Shown here: piece after piece, positions 43,041-50,015 of the stretch | Position numbering within the stretch: the stretch's first letter is position 1 | How the letters are laid out: the number at the start of each line of letters is the position of its first letter | Assembly: GCF_020687245.1 (NCBI RefSeq) | Contig: NZ_JAJEQG010000011.1 | Coordinates: 1-64,000 of the forward strand | Length of the DNA stretch: 64,000 nt | Reading direction: 5' to 3' | Origin: Faecalibacterium longum CLA-AA-H243 | GTDB taxonomy: Bacteria > Bacillota > Clostridia > Oscillospirales > Ruminococcaceae | The notes under the pieces: generated by a model | What the model saw: the letters and a program-made list of their open reading frames with translations, nothing else | Databases searched by the model: none | What the model was told of the DNA's origin: nothing | Translations under genes and position numbers: made by a program

Positions 43041-43278
43041 AACCTCTCCGTCATTGCTTCGCAATGCCACCTCTCCTATCGAGGAGAGTCCTTGGCATTT
43101 CGTAAAGCTTCACCTCTTCGCCAGAGGCTCTCCTCGGTAGGGGCAACAACGACGACCGCCGCCAGTGGCGGAAACAGGGAGTCGCTGTTGGGGCAGCGGC
43201 CAGCAAGACGCAAACGAAGTGCTGCGGATGCTGGGTGCCGCAACCCGGCCTTGTCGAGCGAAGGCAGACTGAGAGGTT
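43041..43278 (+). repeat. AACCTCTC-ended intergenic repeat, copy 4 (238 bp)
   Basis: It runs from AACCTCTCCGTCATTGCTTCG to GCAGACTGAGAGGTT and is nearly the same as copy 2 along its length, including the GACGACCGCCGCCAGTGGCGG core. It lies inside the infB-rbfA operon. No gene is seen in it. Confidence 0.88.
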
Positions 43279-43285
43279 ATTTCTC

Positions 43286-45721
43286 TTAGTCGCGGTATTC
43301 TTCCATCTTGAAGGCCTCGTAGACGTCGCCTTCCTTGACGTCGGCAAACTTTGCCAGAGTAACGCCGCACTCGTAGCCCTCGGCCACTTCCTTGGCGTCG
43401 TCCTTGAAGCGCTTCAGAGATGCGATCTCGTCCTCCGTGATGACGATGCCGTCACGGACGACACGCACCTTGCTGTCGCGGGTGATCTTGCCGCTGGTGA
43501 CACGGCAGCCTGCGACGGTGCCGACGTTGGAGATCTTGTAGACCTGACGGACCTGCAGCTCGCCCAGAGACACCTCGCGGAACTTGGGAGCCAGCATACC
43601 CTTCATAGCGTCGGTGACGTCGTTGATGGCGTCATAGATGACGCGGTACATACGCATCTCGACCTTGGTGGCAGCGGCCTCTTCCTTCGCCACGTTGTCG
43701 GGGCGGACGTTGAAGCCGATGATGATGGCGTTGGATGCGTCGGCCAGGTCAACGTCGGACTTGCTGATGGCACCGACACCGGCGTGGATGACGCGGACGC
43801 GGACCTCGTCGTTGGAGATCTTCTCGAGGCTCTGCTTGACGGCCTCGGCGGAGCCCTGGACGTCAGCCTTAACGACGATGGCCAGCTCCTTCATATCGTT
43901 CTGAGCCATCTGGCTGAACAGGTTATCCAGCGTGACCTTCTGGAAGGAGGAGAACTGCTTCTCCTTGGCGGCAGCGATACGCTGCTCGGCCAGCTCACGG
44001 GCCAGACGCTCGTCCTCGACGGCCTCGAACAGGTCGCCGGCCTCAGGCACAGCGGTCAGACCGGTGATCTCCACAGGAGTGGAGGGGCCGGCGTCGTTCA
44101 GCAGAATGCCCTTGTCGCTGCGCATGGTACGCACACGGCCCACGGCGGTACCGGCGATGATGACGTCGCCGGAGTGGAGGGTGCCGTTCTGCACCAGAAT
44201 GGTGGCGATGGGGCCCTGGCCCTTGTCCAGACGAGCCTCGACAACAGCGCCCTTGGCACGGCGGTTGGGGTTAGCCTTCAGCTCCATGACCTCAGCTTCC
44301 AGAGCGATGCGCTCCAGCAGGTCGTTGATGCCCATGCCGGTCAGAGCAGAGACAGGGATGCAGGCGACATCGCCGCCCCAGTCCTCGGTGATGATGCCGT
44401 ACTTGGTCAGGCCCTCCATCACGCGCTCAGGGTTGGCGGTGGGCTTATCCATCTTGTTCATGGCCACGATGAGCTTGACGTTGGCGGCCTTGGCGTGGTT
44501 GATGGACTCGACCGTCTGGGGCATGATGCCGTCATCGGCGGCGACGACCAGAACTGCAATATCGGTCATGTTGGCACCGCGGGCGCGCATGGAGGTGAAT
44601 GCCTCGTGGCCCGGGGTATCCAGGAAGGTGATGAGGCTGTCGTTGACCTTGACCTGATATGCACCGATGGCCTGAGTGATGCCGCCAGCCTCGCCTGCGG
44701 TGACATTGGTCTTGCGGATAGCGTCCAGGATACTGGTCTTGCCGTGGTCAACGTGGCCCATGACGCAGACGACCGGGGGACGGGTGACGAGATCGTCCTG
44801 AGAATCCTCCTCCTGGGTGAACAGGCGCTCCTCGATGGTGACGTGGACTTCCTTCTCGACCTTGGCGTGGAACTCCTCGGCCACCAGAGCGGCGGTATCG
44901 AAATCGATGATGTCGTTGATGGCATGCATCTCGCCCATCTGCATGAACTTGGCGATGACCTTGCCGGCCTGCTGCTTCAGGCGGGCAGCCAGTTCACCGA
45001 CGGTGATCTCATCGGGGATGAGGACCTTCAGCTGCGCATTGCGGGCCTTTTCCAGCTGGATGCGCTGCAGACGCTCGAACTCGGTCTCACGCTTGCCCTT
45101 CTGGAACTGCTGGCGCTGGCGCTGGCCGCGCTGGGTGAACTTCTGCTTGTTGCCCTGGGGGGTGGGCTTGCGGCGGTTCTCGGTGTTCTTGGTGGAAGCC
45201 AGATCGTCGTAACGGGCGTCGAAGCGGTCCACGTTCATATCGACGGTGCGGGTATCGACGGTGACCTGATTGTCCTCGCGGCGGACAGAGACGGACTGAG
45301 CGGAAGCTGCAGTAGCCTTTGCGCCGGTCTCACGGGCCAGCTCGCTCAGAGAGACGGTCTTCTCCTCGCGCTTCTTGTGCTGCTCGTTCTTCTTGTTGTT
45401 TTGCTTGGCAGCGGGCTTTGCCTCGGCCTTTGCGGGCTCAGCCTTGGGAGCCTCGGGCTTCTTTTCGGCCTTGGGCTCCGCCTTCTTCTCGGCGGGCTTC
45501 GGCTCAGCCTTGGGAGCCTTGGCGCTGTTCAGGAACTCGTCCAGGCTCTTGACGCTGTTGTCCTTGCTGAACTTCTCCAGCAGGTAGTTCAGCTCGTTCT
45601 CTTCCAGAGTGGAGCTGTTCTTCTTGCCGGTGCTGCCCATGGCGTTCAGCTCGTCGAGGACCTTCTTGGCAGAGATGCTCAGGTCCTTTGCAAAATCGCT
45701 CACTTTATATTTTACGGTCAT
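43286..45721 (-). CDS. infB: Translation initiation factor IF-2
   Basis: IF-2 is the GTPase that brings initiator tRNA to the 30S subunit. The 811-residue protein has an N-terminal IF2_N part (KYKVSDFAKDLSISAKKVLDELN), a long charged Ala/Lys/Glu-rich linker (about 70-150), and the G domain with GHVDHGKTS (about residue 325), DTPGHEAFT and NKMDKP. C-terminal domains II-IV complete it. The start overlaps the L7Ae-like gene stop (ATGA). Confidence 0.97.
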   Translation of the reverse strand: MTVKYKVSDFAKDLSISAKKVLDELNAMGSTGKKNSSTLEENELNYLLEKFSKDNSVKSLDEFLNSAKAPKAEPKPAEKKAEPKAEKKPEAPKAEPAKAEAKPAAKQNNKKNEQHKKREEKTVSLSELARETGAKATAASAQSVSVRREDNQVTVDTRTVDMNVDRFDARYDDLASTKNTENRRKPTPQGNKQKFTQRGQRQRQQFQKGKRETEFERLQRIQLEKARNAQLKVLIPDEITVGELAARLKQQAGKVIAKFMQMGEMHAINDIIDFDTAALVAEEFHAKVEKEVHVTIEERLFTQEEDSQDDLVTRPPVVCVMGHVDHGKTSILDAIRKTNVTAGEAGGITQAIGAYQVKVNDSLITFLDTPGHEAFTSMRARGANMTDIAVLVVAADDGIMPQTVESINHAKAANVKLIVAMNKMDKPTANPERVMEGLTKYGIITEDWGGDVACIPVSALTGMGINDLLERIALEAEVMELKANPNRRAKGAVVEARLDKGQGPIATILVQNGTLHSGDVIIAGTAVGRVRTMRSDKGILLNDAGPSTPVEITGLTAVPEAGDLFEAVEDERLARELAEQRIAAAKEKQFSSFQKVTLDNLFSQMAQNDMKELAIVVKADVQGSAEAVKQSLEKISNDEVRVRVIHAGVGAISKSDVDLADASNAIIIGFNVRPDNVAKEEAAATKVEMRMYRVIYDAINDVTDAMKGMLAPKFREVSLGELQVRQVYKISNVGTVAGCRVTSGKITRDSKVRVVRDGIVITEDEIASLKRFKDDAKEVAEGYECGVTLAKFADVKEGDVYEAFKMEEYRD

Positions 45722-46095
45722 TCGCTCATATCCTCCTCAGTTTGAATCGCTCCGCACGCCGTCAGCCGGTCAAAGCAGAGCTTGGCGAGGTTGCGGTCGG
45801 TGACGGCATAAATGGCCACCGGTTTGCGGCTGATGTCAGCCAGCTTATCCTGTGTCAGCGGCATGGGGATGACGTCCACCATATCGCCCACAGCGTAGTT
45901 GAGCCGCTGCACGGTCTTGGGGCTGGCGTCGGATGCAGTCATCACGAGCCATGCCTTGCCCTTGACGACGGCGTCTTCCACCGCGTCAAAGCCCATGGTC
46001 AGAGCGCCCGCCTTGCGGCAGAGGCTCACGGCCTGGAACAGGGCCTCATTCGGCTCAAGGGCCGGTTTTGCGGGGGCGTTATGCTTCTTTGCCAT
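45718..46095 (-). CDS. Ribosomal L7Ae/L30e-like protein
   Basis: This 125-residue K-turn-binding family member (YlxQ position) includes NEALFQAVSLCRKAGALTMGFDAVEDAVVKGKAWLVM and the family pattern near AIYAVTDRNLAKL. Its exact role is unknown; related proteins bind kink-turn RNAs. It starts inside the last codons of ylxR, a 17-bp overlap, and its stop overlaps infB. Confidence 0.85.
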   Translation of the reverse strand: MAKKHNAPAKPALEPNEALFQAVSLCRKAGALTMGFDAVEDAVVKGKAWLVMTASDASPKTVQRLNYAVGDMVDVIPMPLTQDKLADISRKPVAIYAVTDRNLAKLCFDRLTACGAIQTEEDMSE

Positions 46096-46384
46096 CGCGG
46101 TCGGCCTCCTTTTCTGCTTCCACACTGGCCAGCTGCTGGGCCAGTGCATCGTATACCTCGGCGGGGACCGGCTGCTCAAAGCAGCGCTCCAGCGCCTTCT
46201 TCTTTTTTGCCTTTGCAAGGCAGGCGGCATCCGGGCAGAGGTAAGCACCGCGGCCGGGCTTCTTGCCCACGGGGTCGATGCTGATCTCTCCGCTGGGTGC
46301 GCGCACCACACGCACCAGTTCCTTCTTGGGGCGGCTGGTCAGGCAGCCGATGCACTGGCGGGCAGGGATCTTCTTTTGTGCCAT
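46079..46384 (-). CDS. ylxR: YlxR family RNA-binding protein
   Basis: The 101-residue protein shows the YlxR hallmark RQCIGCLTSRPKKELVRVVR and GRGAYLC. In Bacillus YlxR acts as a nucleoid-associated or RNA-binding regulator. It is between nusA and the L7Ae gene, the classical order. Confidence 0.92.
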   Translation of the reverse strand: MAQKKIPARQCIGCLTSRPKKELVRVVRAPSGEISIDPVGKKPGRGAYLCPDAACLAKAKKKKALERCFEQPVPAEVYDALAQQLASVEAEKEADRDGKEA

Positions 46385-46417
46385 CCGGTTTTCCCTCCTT
46401 CGGCAGGTGTTCCGCGC

Positions 46418-47539
46418 TTATTCTGCGGCGGTGTCTTCGGTCTTCTCAGCCTCGGCAGCCTTCGGCTCTTCCTCGCCGTAGTAGCCGCTCTCGGGGCGGA
46501 TGTCGATATTGTAGCCGGTCAGGCGGGCGCACAGACGGGCGTTCTGGCCCTTGTTGCCGATGGCAAGGCTCAGCTGCTGGTCCGGCACGGTCACGCGGCA
46601 GGAGCGGGTCTCGCCGGGCAGCAGCTCGACCTTGACCACCTTTGCGGGGCTGAGAGCTGCGGAGATGAACTCGGAGATGTCCTCACTCCACTTCACGATG
46701 TCGATCTTCTCGCCGCCCAGCTTCTCGACGACAGCGGCCACACGGTCGCCGTGGGGGCCGATGCAGGCAGAGACGGGGTTGACGTTGGCGTCCTTGGACC
46801 AGACAGCCATCTTGGTGCGGGCGCCGGCCTCGCGGCTGATGGCCTTGACCTCGACGGTGCCGTCGTAAATTTCAGGCACTTCCAGCTCGAACAGGCGCTT
46901 GACGAGGCCGGGGTGGGTGCGGCTGATCATGACGCGGGGGCCGCGCTCGCTTGCCACGACATCCACGATGTAGACCTGCAGCATCTGGCCTTCGGTGTAG
47001 ACCTCGCCGGGGACCTGCTCGTTGCGGGGCAGGATAGCCTCGCCGCCCTTGCCCAGGTCGAGGGCAACGATGCCCTTCTCGGGGTCAACGCGGGTGACGG
47101 TAGCCTGCACGATGTCGTGGGCGCGGGACTGGATCTCGCTCAGCTGCTGGCTGCGCTCAGCCTCACGGATGCCCTGACGGATGACGTGCTTTGCGGTCTG
47201 GGCTGCGATGCGGCCAAAGTCCTTGGTCTTGAGGGGGGTCACGACGCGGTCGCCCACCTGATAGCTCTTGCGGATGTGCTGAGCCTCGGTGATGCCGATC
47301 TCGCTGTGCTCGTCGTACCAGTCCTCATCGGCCACGACGTCCTGGATGAGGGCGACGTTGAACTTGCCGGTGTTGGGGTCGATCTCGACCATGACGTGGT
47401 CGTCCTCGACCTCGTAGTTCTTCTTCACGGCGATGACGATAGCAGCCTTGATCTTTTCGATCAGGTACTCCGCGGTAATGCCGCGCTCGTGCTCCAGCAT
47501 GGAGAGAGCTTCAAAAAATTCGTTGTTCGCTGCTGCCAT
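46418..47539 (-). CDS. nusA: Transcription termination/antitermination factor NusA
   Basis: The 373-residue protein has the N-terminal RNA polymerase-binding domain (FFEALSMLEHERGITAEYLIEKIKAAI), an S1 domain (about 135-200) and two KH domains (VNPVSACIGPHGDRVAAVVEKLGGEKIDIV and AIGNKGQNARLCARLTG). It ends in a Glu/Ala-rich tail. It modulates pausing and intrinsic termination, and in Bacillus it autoregulates through the leader of its own operon. Confidence 0.96.
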   Translation of the reverse strand: MAAANNEFFEALSMLEHERGITAEYLIEKIKAAIVIAVKKNYEVEDDHVMVEIDPNTGKFNVALIQDVVADEDWYDEHSEIGITEAQHIRKSYQVGDRVVTPLKTKDFGRIAAQTAKHVIRQGIREAERSQQLSEIQSRAHDIVQATVTRVDPEKGIVALDLGKGGEAILPRNEQVPGEVYTEGQMLQVYIVDVVASERGPRVMISRTHPGLVKRLFELEVPEIYDGTVEVKAISREAGARTKMAVWSKDANVNPVSACIGPHGDRVAAVVEKLGGEKIDIVKWSEDISEFISAALSPAKVVKVELLPGETRSCRVTVPDQQLSLAIGNKGQNARLCARLTGYNIDIRPESGYYGEEEPKAAEAEKTEDTAAE

Positions 47540-47589
47540 TTTTCGGGTTCCTCCTAGATTATAATGGTATCTTTTCTCGATTCATCTTT

Positions 47590-47634
47590 GGCTCTCCCTC
47601 TGGGAGAGCTGGCGCGGAACGCGCCTGAGAGGGC
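47590..47634. repeat. GC-rich double hairpin in the rimP-nusA gap
   Basis: GGCTCTCCC and GGGAGAGCT form one stem and GGCGCG and CGCGCC a second, then TGAGAGGGC. It resembles the short palindrome at 25414 and is probably a truncated repeat of a different subclass than the AACCTCTC elements. Confidence 0.55.
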
Positions 47635-47639
47635 TGTTC

Positions 47640-48125
47640 TTAATCAAACAGATGTTCGTCATCACAGAGATGGACGCCGGATGCAGCGTTCACCTCAAAG
47701 CTCACCGGGCCGTTCTCCGTCTCGACCGTGACGGTGCTGCCCTCGCGGCCTTTCAGGATGCCGGCAAACTCGCGCACGCCGTCGGCGGTGGGGCGGATGA
47801 GCTTGACGCCGATTTTCTCGCCCTTGAGTGCCTCGTAGTGCTCCGGGCGGGTCAGCTTGCGGCCAAGGCCGGGGCTGCCCACCTCGAGATAATAGCTCTG
47901 GTCGATGGGGTCTGCCTCATCGAGGATGGGGTCCAGCGCGTGGGACACTTCGGCACAGGTGTCGGTGTCCATGGTGCCGTCCTTGTCGATGAGCACACGG
48001 AGATACCAGTCCGGCCCTTCCTTCTCAAAGACCACATCCCACAGGCGCAGGCCCATGCCCTCCACGACGGGGCGGACAAGCGCTTCGACTCTCTGGGCGG
48101 TGTTGCCGCCAGACTGCTTCGCCAT
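47640..48125 (-). CDS. rimP: Ribosome maturation factor RimP
   Basis: RimP assists 30S maturation. The 161-residue protein starts MAKQSGGNTAQRVEALVRP, with LDEADPIDQSYYLEVGSPGLGR, the family signature, near the centre. The start at 48125 follows TTGGAGG. It heads the translation operon. Confidence 0.93.
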   Translation of the reverse strand: MAKQSGGNTAQRVEALVRPVVEGMGLRLWDVVFEKEGPDWYLRVLIDKDGTMDTDTCAEVSHALDPILDEADPIDQSYYLEVGSPGLGRKLTRPEHYEALKGEKIGVKLIRPTADGVREFAGILKGREGSTVTVETENGPVSFEVNAASGVHLCDDEHLFD

Positions 48126-48145
48126 AAAAAACCTCCAAACAAACA

Positions 48146-48166
48146 AGAAAAGCGGACCTTGCGGCC
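48146..48166 (-). terminator. Terminator-like hairpin in the rimP leader
   Basis: On the minus strand GTGGGCC and GGTCCGC pair around a GCAA tetraloop and are followed by UUUUCUUG. It lies between the operon promoter and rimP, so it can only act as an attenuator. Confidence 0.65.
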
Positions 48167-48198
48167 CACTTTCCAATAAAACTATAGCGTACTATTAG

Positions 48199-48227
48199 AA
48201 TATAGCATACTCTTGCGGATTATGCAA
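48199..48227 (-). promoter_or_regulatory. Promoter of the rimP-nusA-infB operon
   Basis: On the minus strand TTGCAT (48222-48227) and TATATT (48199-48204) are 17 bp apart. Confidence 0.7.
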
Positions 48228-48251
48228 GCTTTTTCGTGAAAAATCCTCTTC

Positions 48252-49493
48252 TCACAGCACCCACACACCATCACGGAACAGGTCAACCGTATGTCCATCG
48301 CGGCACTTGCCGGTAATATGGCTGTCCTCGGCACCCACCATGACGTCCTCGTGGATGGCGGACTGGTTCATGCCCCGGGCCAGCAGCTCGTCCTTGCTCA
48401 GGCGGGTGCCGTTCTCGGTGGTGCCGGGATAGCTGGCGCCAAAGGCGATGTGACAGGCGGCGTTCTCATCGAAGAGGGTGCTGTAGAACAGCGCGCCGCT
48501 GCGGTTGATGGGGCTGGACGCCGGCACCAGCGCCACTTCGCCGATGCTCCGTGCGCCCTCGTCGGTGTCCAGCAGCCGGCCCAGAAGCTCCGCGCCCTCG
48601 TCTGCACCGTGCTCCACGACGCGGCCATCCTTGAAGGTGACATGGAAGCCCTTGATGAGCTGGCCGTTGAAGACGTAGGGCTTGGTGCCGTAGACGATGC
48701 CGTTCACCTTGTCCTTGTGGGGTGCGGTGAAGACCTCTTCGGTGGGGATGTTGGGCAGGAAGACCACGCCCTTTTCACTGACGCTGGCGGCACTCTCCCA
48801 GGTGGCCTTGTCGGCGATGCCGACGGTCAGATCCGTGCCGTTGCTGCTCTCGAAATGGACGCTCTCGAGGTCGAGGGCGTTCATCTTGTCCTTCAGGCCG
48901 GTCAGACGGTCGAGGTGGGCCTTCCACTCGTTGACGGGGTCGCCGCCCGTCACGCGGCAGACATCGAAAATGAGCCGCCAGAGCTTCTCGATGGCCGCAG
49001 CCTCGTCCAGCTCCGGGAACATCTTTTTTGCCCACGGGGCGCTGGGCATGGCGGCGATGGACCACTGGACGCGGTCGTTCATGGTGTACTCGCGCCACGG
49101 AGCCATGAACTTGCGCTGACCGGCGTTCACCCGGCTGATTTTCGCGCCGTCCAGACCGGCGTAGACTTCCGGGTCATCGGCGAGGATATGCAGCACGCAG
49201 ACCCCGCCCTCACTCTCGGCGTAGTCGAGATAGCGGCGCAGCTGCCAGGACTTGAAATCGCTCAGGGCTTCCTCGCTACCCAGTTCCATCCGGCTGCGGG
49301 AAACGTCGTTGTCGCTCCAATTCACCAGCACGTCACGGGCGCCGGCCTCGTAGGCACTGCGCACGCACAGACGGGCCAGCGGTGCGGCCTCGAGGCAGCA
49401 GTTGATGACAAGGGTCTGGCCCGGCTGGGGATTGACACCCACCCGGACGATGAAATCGGCATATTTTTTCAGAAGAATAGTAAAGTTTTCCAC
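48252..49493 (-). CDS. M29-family (thermophilic-type) aminopeptidase
   Basis: The 413-residue metallo-aminopeptidase matches the M29 (AmpS/PepS) family: LLKKYADFIVRVGVNPQPGQTLVI, FLPNIPTEEVFTAPHKDKVNGIVYGTKP, HIAFGASYPG and HEDVMVG, which include the metal-binding Glu and His. It removes N-terminal residues in the cytoplasm. I take a GTG start at 49493 because upstream codons run into the toxin locus and carry no site. Its own promoter is at 49544-49572. Confidence 0.88.
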   Translation of the reverse strand: MENFTILLKKYADFIVRVGVNPQPGQTLVINCCLEAAPLARLCVRSAYEAGARDVLVNWSDNDVSRSRMELGSEEALSDFKSWQLRRYLDYAESEGGVCVLHILADDPEVYAGLDGAKISRVNAGQRKFMAPWREYTMNDRVQWSIAAMPSAPWAKKMFPELDEAAAIEKLWRLIFDVCRVTGGDPVNEWKAHLDRLTGLKDKMNALDLESVHFESSNGTDLTVGIADKATWESAASVSEKGVVFLPNIPTEEVFTAPHKDKVNGIVYGTKPYVFNGQLIKGFHVTFKDGRVVEHGADEGAELLGRLLDTDEGARSIGEVALVPASSPINRSGALFYSTLFDENAACHIAFGASYPGTTENGTRLSKDELLARGMNQSAIHEDVMVGAEDSHITGKCRDGHTVDLFRDGVWVL

Positions 49494-49543
49494 GGAATAT
49501 CCTTTCTGCCGTGCAAACCACGGCGGTGCATTTTCTATCTGAC

Positions 49544-49572
49544 AGTATAACCGTTCCCGGGCGAATTGTCCA
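49544..49572 (-). promoter_or_regulatory. Promoter of the M29 aminopeptidase gene
   Basis: On the minus strand TGGACA (49567-49572) and TATACT (49544-49549) are 17 bp apart, about 50 bp before the GTG. Confidence 0.7.
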
Positions 49573-49588
49573 CCCGATAAAAACAAAA

Positions 49589-49626
49589 CAGACGTTTCTA
49601 CCGGTTGAAAAAACGGGAAACGTCTG
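49589..49626 (-). terminator. Leftward terminator that contains the toxin -35 element
   Basis: CAGACGTTTC (49589-49598) and GAAACGTCTG (49617-49626) form a perfect 10-bp stem, followed on the minus strand by UUUUGUUUUU. It would end leftward transcripts from the antisense promoter. The rightward toxin promoter's TTGAAA lies in its loop. Confidence 0.75.
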
Positions 49627-49633
49627 TTATACT
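49605..49633 (+). promoter_or_regulatory. Promoter of the candidate toxin mRNA
   Basis: TTGAAA (49605-49610) and TATACT (49628-49633) are 17 bp apart. Transcription would start near 49640, just at the left inverted repeat. Confidence 0.8.
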
Positions 49634-49641
49634 TGTATTTG

Positions 49642-49685
49642 AGAGTGCTGTCTACATACGGCAGGCGGTCTACACCTTTCCGGCA
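49642..49685 (+). repeat. Left inverted repeat of the toxin locus
   Basis: The stretch contains AGTGCTGTCT, a partly conserved CGGCAGGCGGTC block and CACCTTTCCGGCA. All three recur, inverted and in the mirrored order, at 49899-49937. The repeats are imperfect over about 40 bp. Confidence 0.8.
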
Positions 49686-49716
49686 CTGCGTCGGGAAGGC
49701 GAACATTTTTGTTATG

Positions 49717-49742
49717 CCCCCGACGCTCCACAGCGAAAGGGG
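49717..49742 (+). promoter_or_regulatory. Hairpin masking the toxin ribosome-binding site
   Basis: CCCC (49717-49720) can pair with the GGGG of the ribosome-binding site (49739-49742), stacked on an inner stem CGCT-CCAC-AGCG (49724-49735). This would hold down translation of the peptide, as is usual for type I toxin messages. The fold is drawn by eye. Confidence 0.6.
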
Positions 49743-49751
49743 TGATGCTTC

Positions 49752-49850
49752 ATGACGCTTTTGGAAACTTTAGCTCTTCTCACGTTGCTTGCAACTGTGG
49801 GTTTTGGGATGTTTGATATTGCGTGGAAGATTTTCAACAACAAAAAATGA
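49752..49850 (+). CDS. Candidate type I toxin, 32-residue hydrophobic peptide
   Basis: The peptide starts MTLLETLALLTLLATVGFG, forms one predicted membrane helix (about residues 5-22), and ends with aromatic and basic residues (WKIFNNKK). This matches the character of Fst-, TxpA- and putative holin-like toxins of Gram-positive bacteria, which insert in the membrane. GGGG lies nine bases upstream. The locus has its own promoter and an opposed promoter on the other strand. The TGA is the first part of the central hairpin. Toxicity is inferred from architecture; no homology search was possible. Confidence 0.7.
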   Translation: MTLLETLALLTLLATVGFGMFDIAWKIFNNKK

Positions 49851-49879
49851 CCGCCCAGTTTAGCCCACTCGTGCGGTCA
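49848..49879. terminator. Central bidirectional hairpin of the toxin locus
   Basis: TGACCGC (49848-49854) and GCGGTCA (49873-49879) pair across an 18-base loop. TTCTTTGTTG follows on the plus strand and TTTTTTGTTG on the minus strand, so transcripts from both sides may end here. Confidence 0.7.
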
Positions 49880-49940
49880 TTCTTTGTTGTAATTGACTTG
49901 CCGGAAAGGTGCTGACCGTTTGCCAGACAGCACTTTCTTT
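49850..49940 (-). ncRNA. Candidate antisense antitoxin RNA
   Basis: From the promoter at 49947-49975 a leftward RNA would begin near 49940 with AAAGTGCTGTCTGGC and reach the central hairpin after about 90 bases, overlapping the 3' end of the toxin message. If it passes the hairpin it could run to the terminator at 49589 and be complementary to the whole toxin mRNA. No reading frame with a ribosome-binding site was seen. Confidence 0.6.
49899..49937 (+). repeat. Right inverted repeat of the toxin locus
   Basis: TTGCCGGAAAGGTG, GACCGTTTGCC and AGACAGCACTTTC are the reverse complement of the blocks at 49642-49685. As these repeats are inverted, the two convergent RNAs would begin with the same sequence, not with complementary ones. 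Confidence 0.8.
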
Positions 49941-49946
49941 ATTTGT

Positions 49947-49975
49947 ATTATACCACAGCCCCGCCGAAAATGCAA
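49947..49975 (-). promoter_or_regulatory. Promoter of the candidate antitoxin RNA
   Basis: On the minus strand TTGCAT (49970-49975) and a perfect TATAAT (49947-49952) are 17 bp apart. It is a better match than the toxin promoter, consistent with an excess of the antisense RNA. Confidence 0.82.
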
Positions 49976-49986
49976 CGGCGGGGCTG
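49956..49986 (+). terminator. Rightward terminator containing the antitoxin -35 element
   Basis: CAGCCCCGCCG and CGGCGGGGCTG form a perfect 11-bp stem followed by TTTTT on the plus strand. It would end rightward read-through of the toxin message; the antisense promoter's -35 lies in its loop. It is the mirror image of the hairpin at 49589. Confidence 0.85.
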
Positions 49987-50015
49987 TTTTTCTCACTCAC
50001 AAAAGTGAGTTTTTA

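Noticed and set aside
43235-45745. 836-codon plus-strand frame opposite infB
   Set aside because: Shadow of infB with repetitive composition.
49589-49986. Reading the toxin locus as a standard par/Fst system
   Set aside because: par has direct repeats that make the two RNAs complementary. Here the repeats are inverted, so the RNAs start alike. I keep type I toxin-antitoxin as a class but not the par mechanism.
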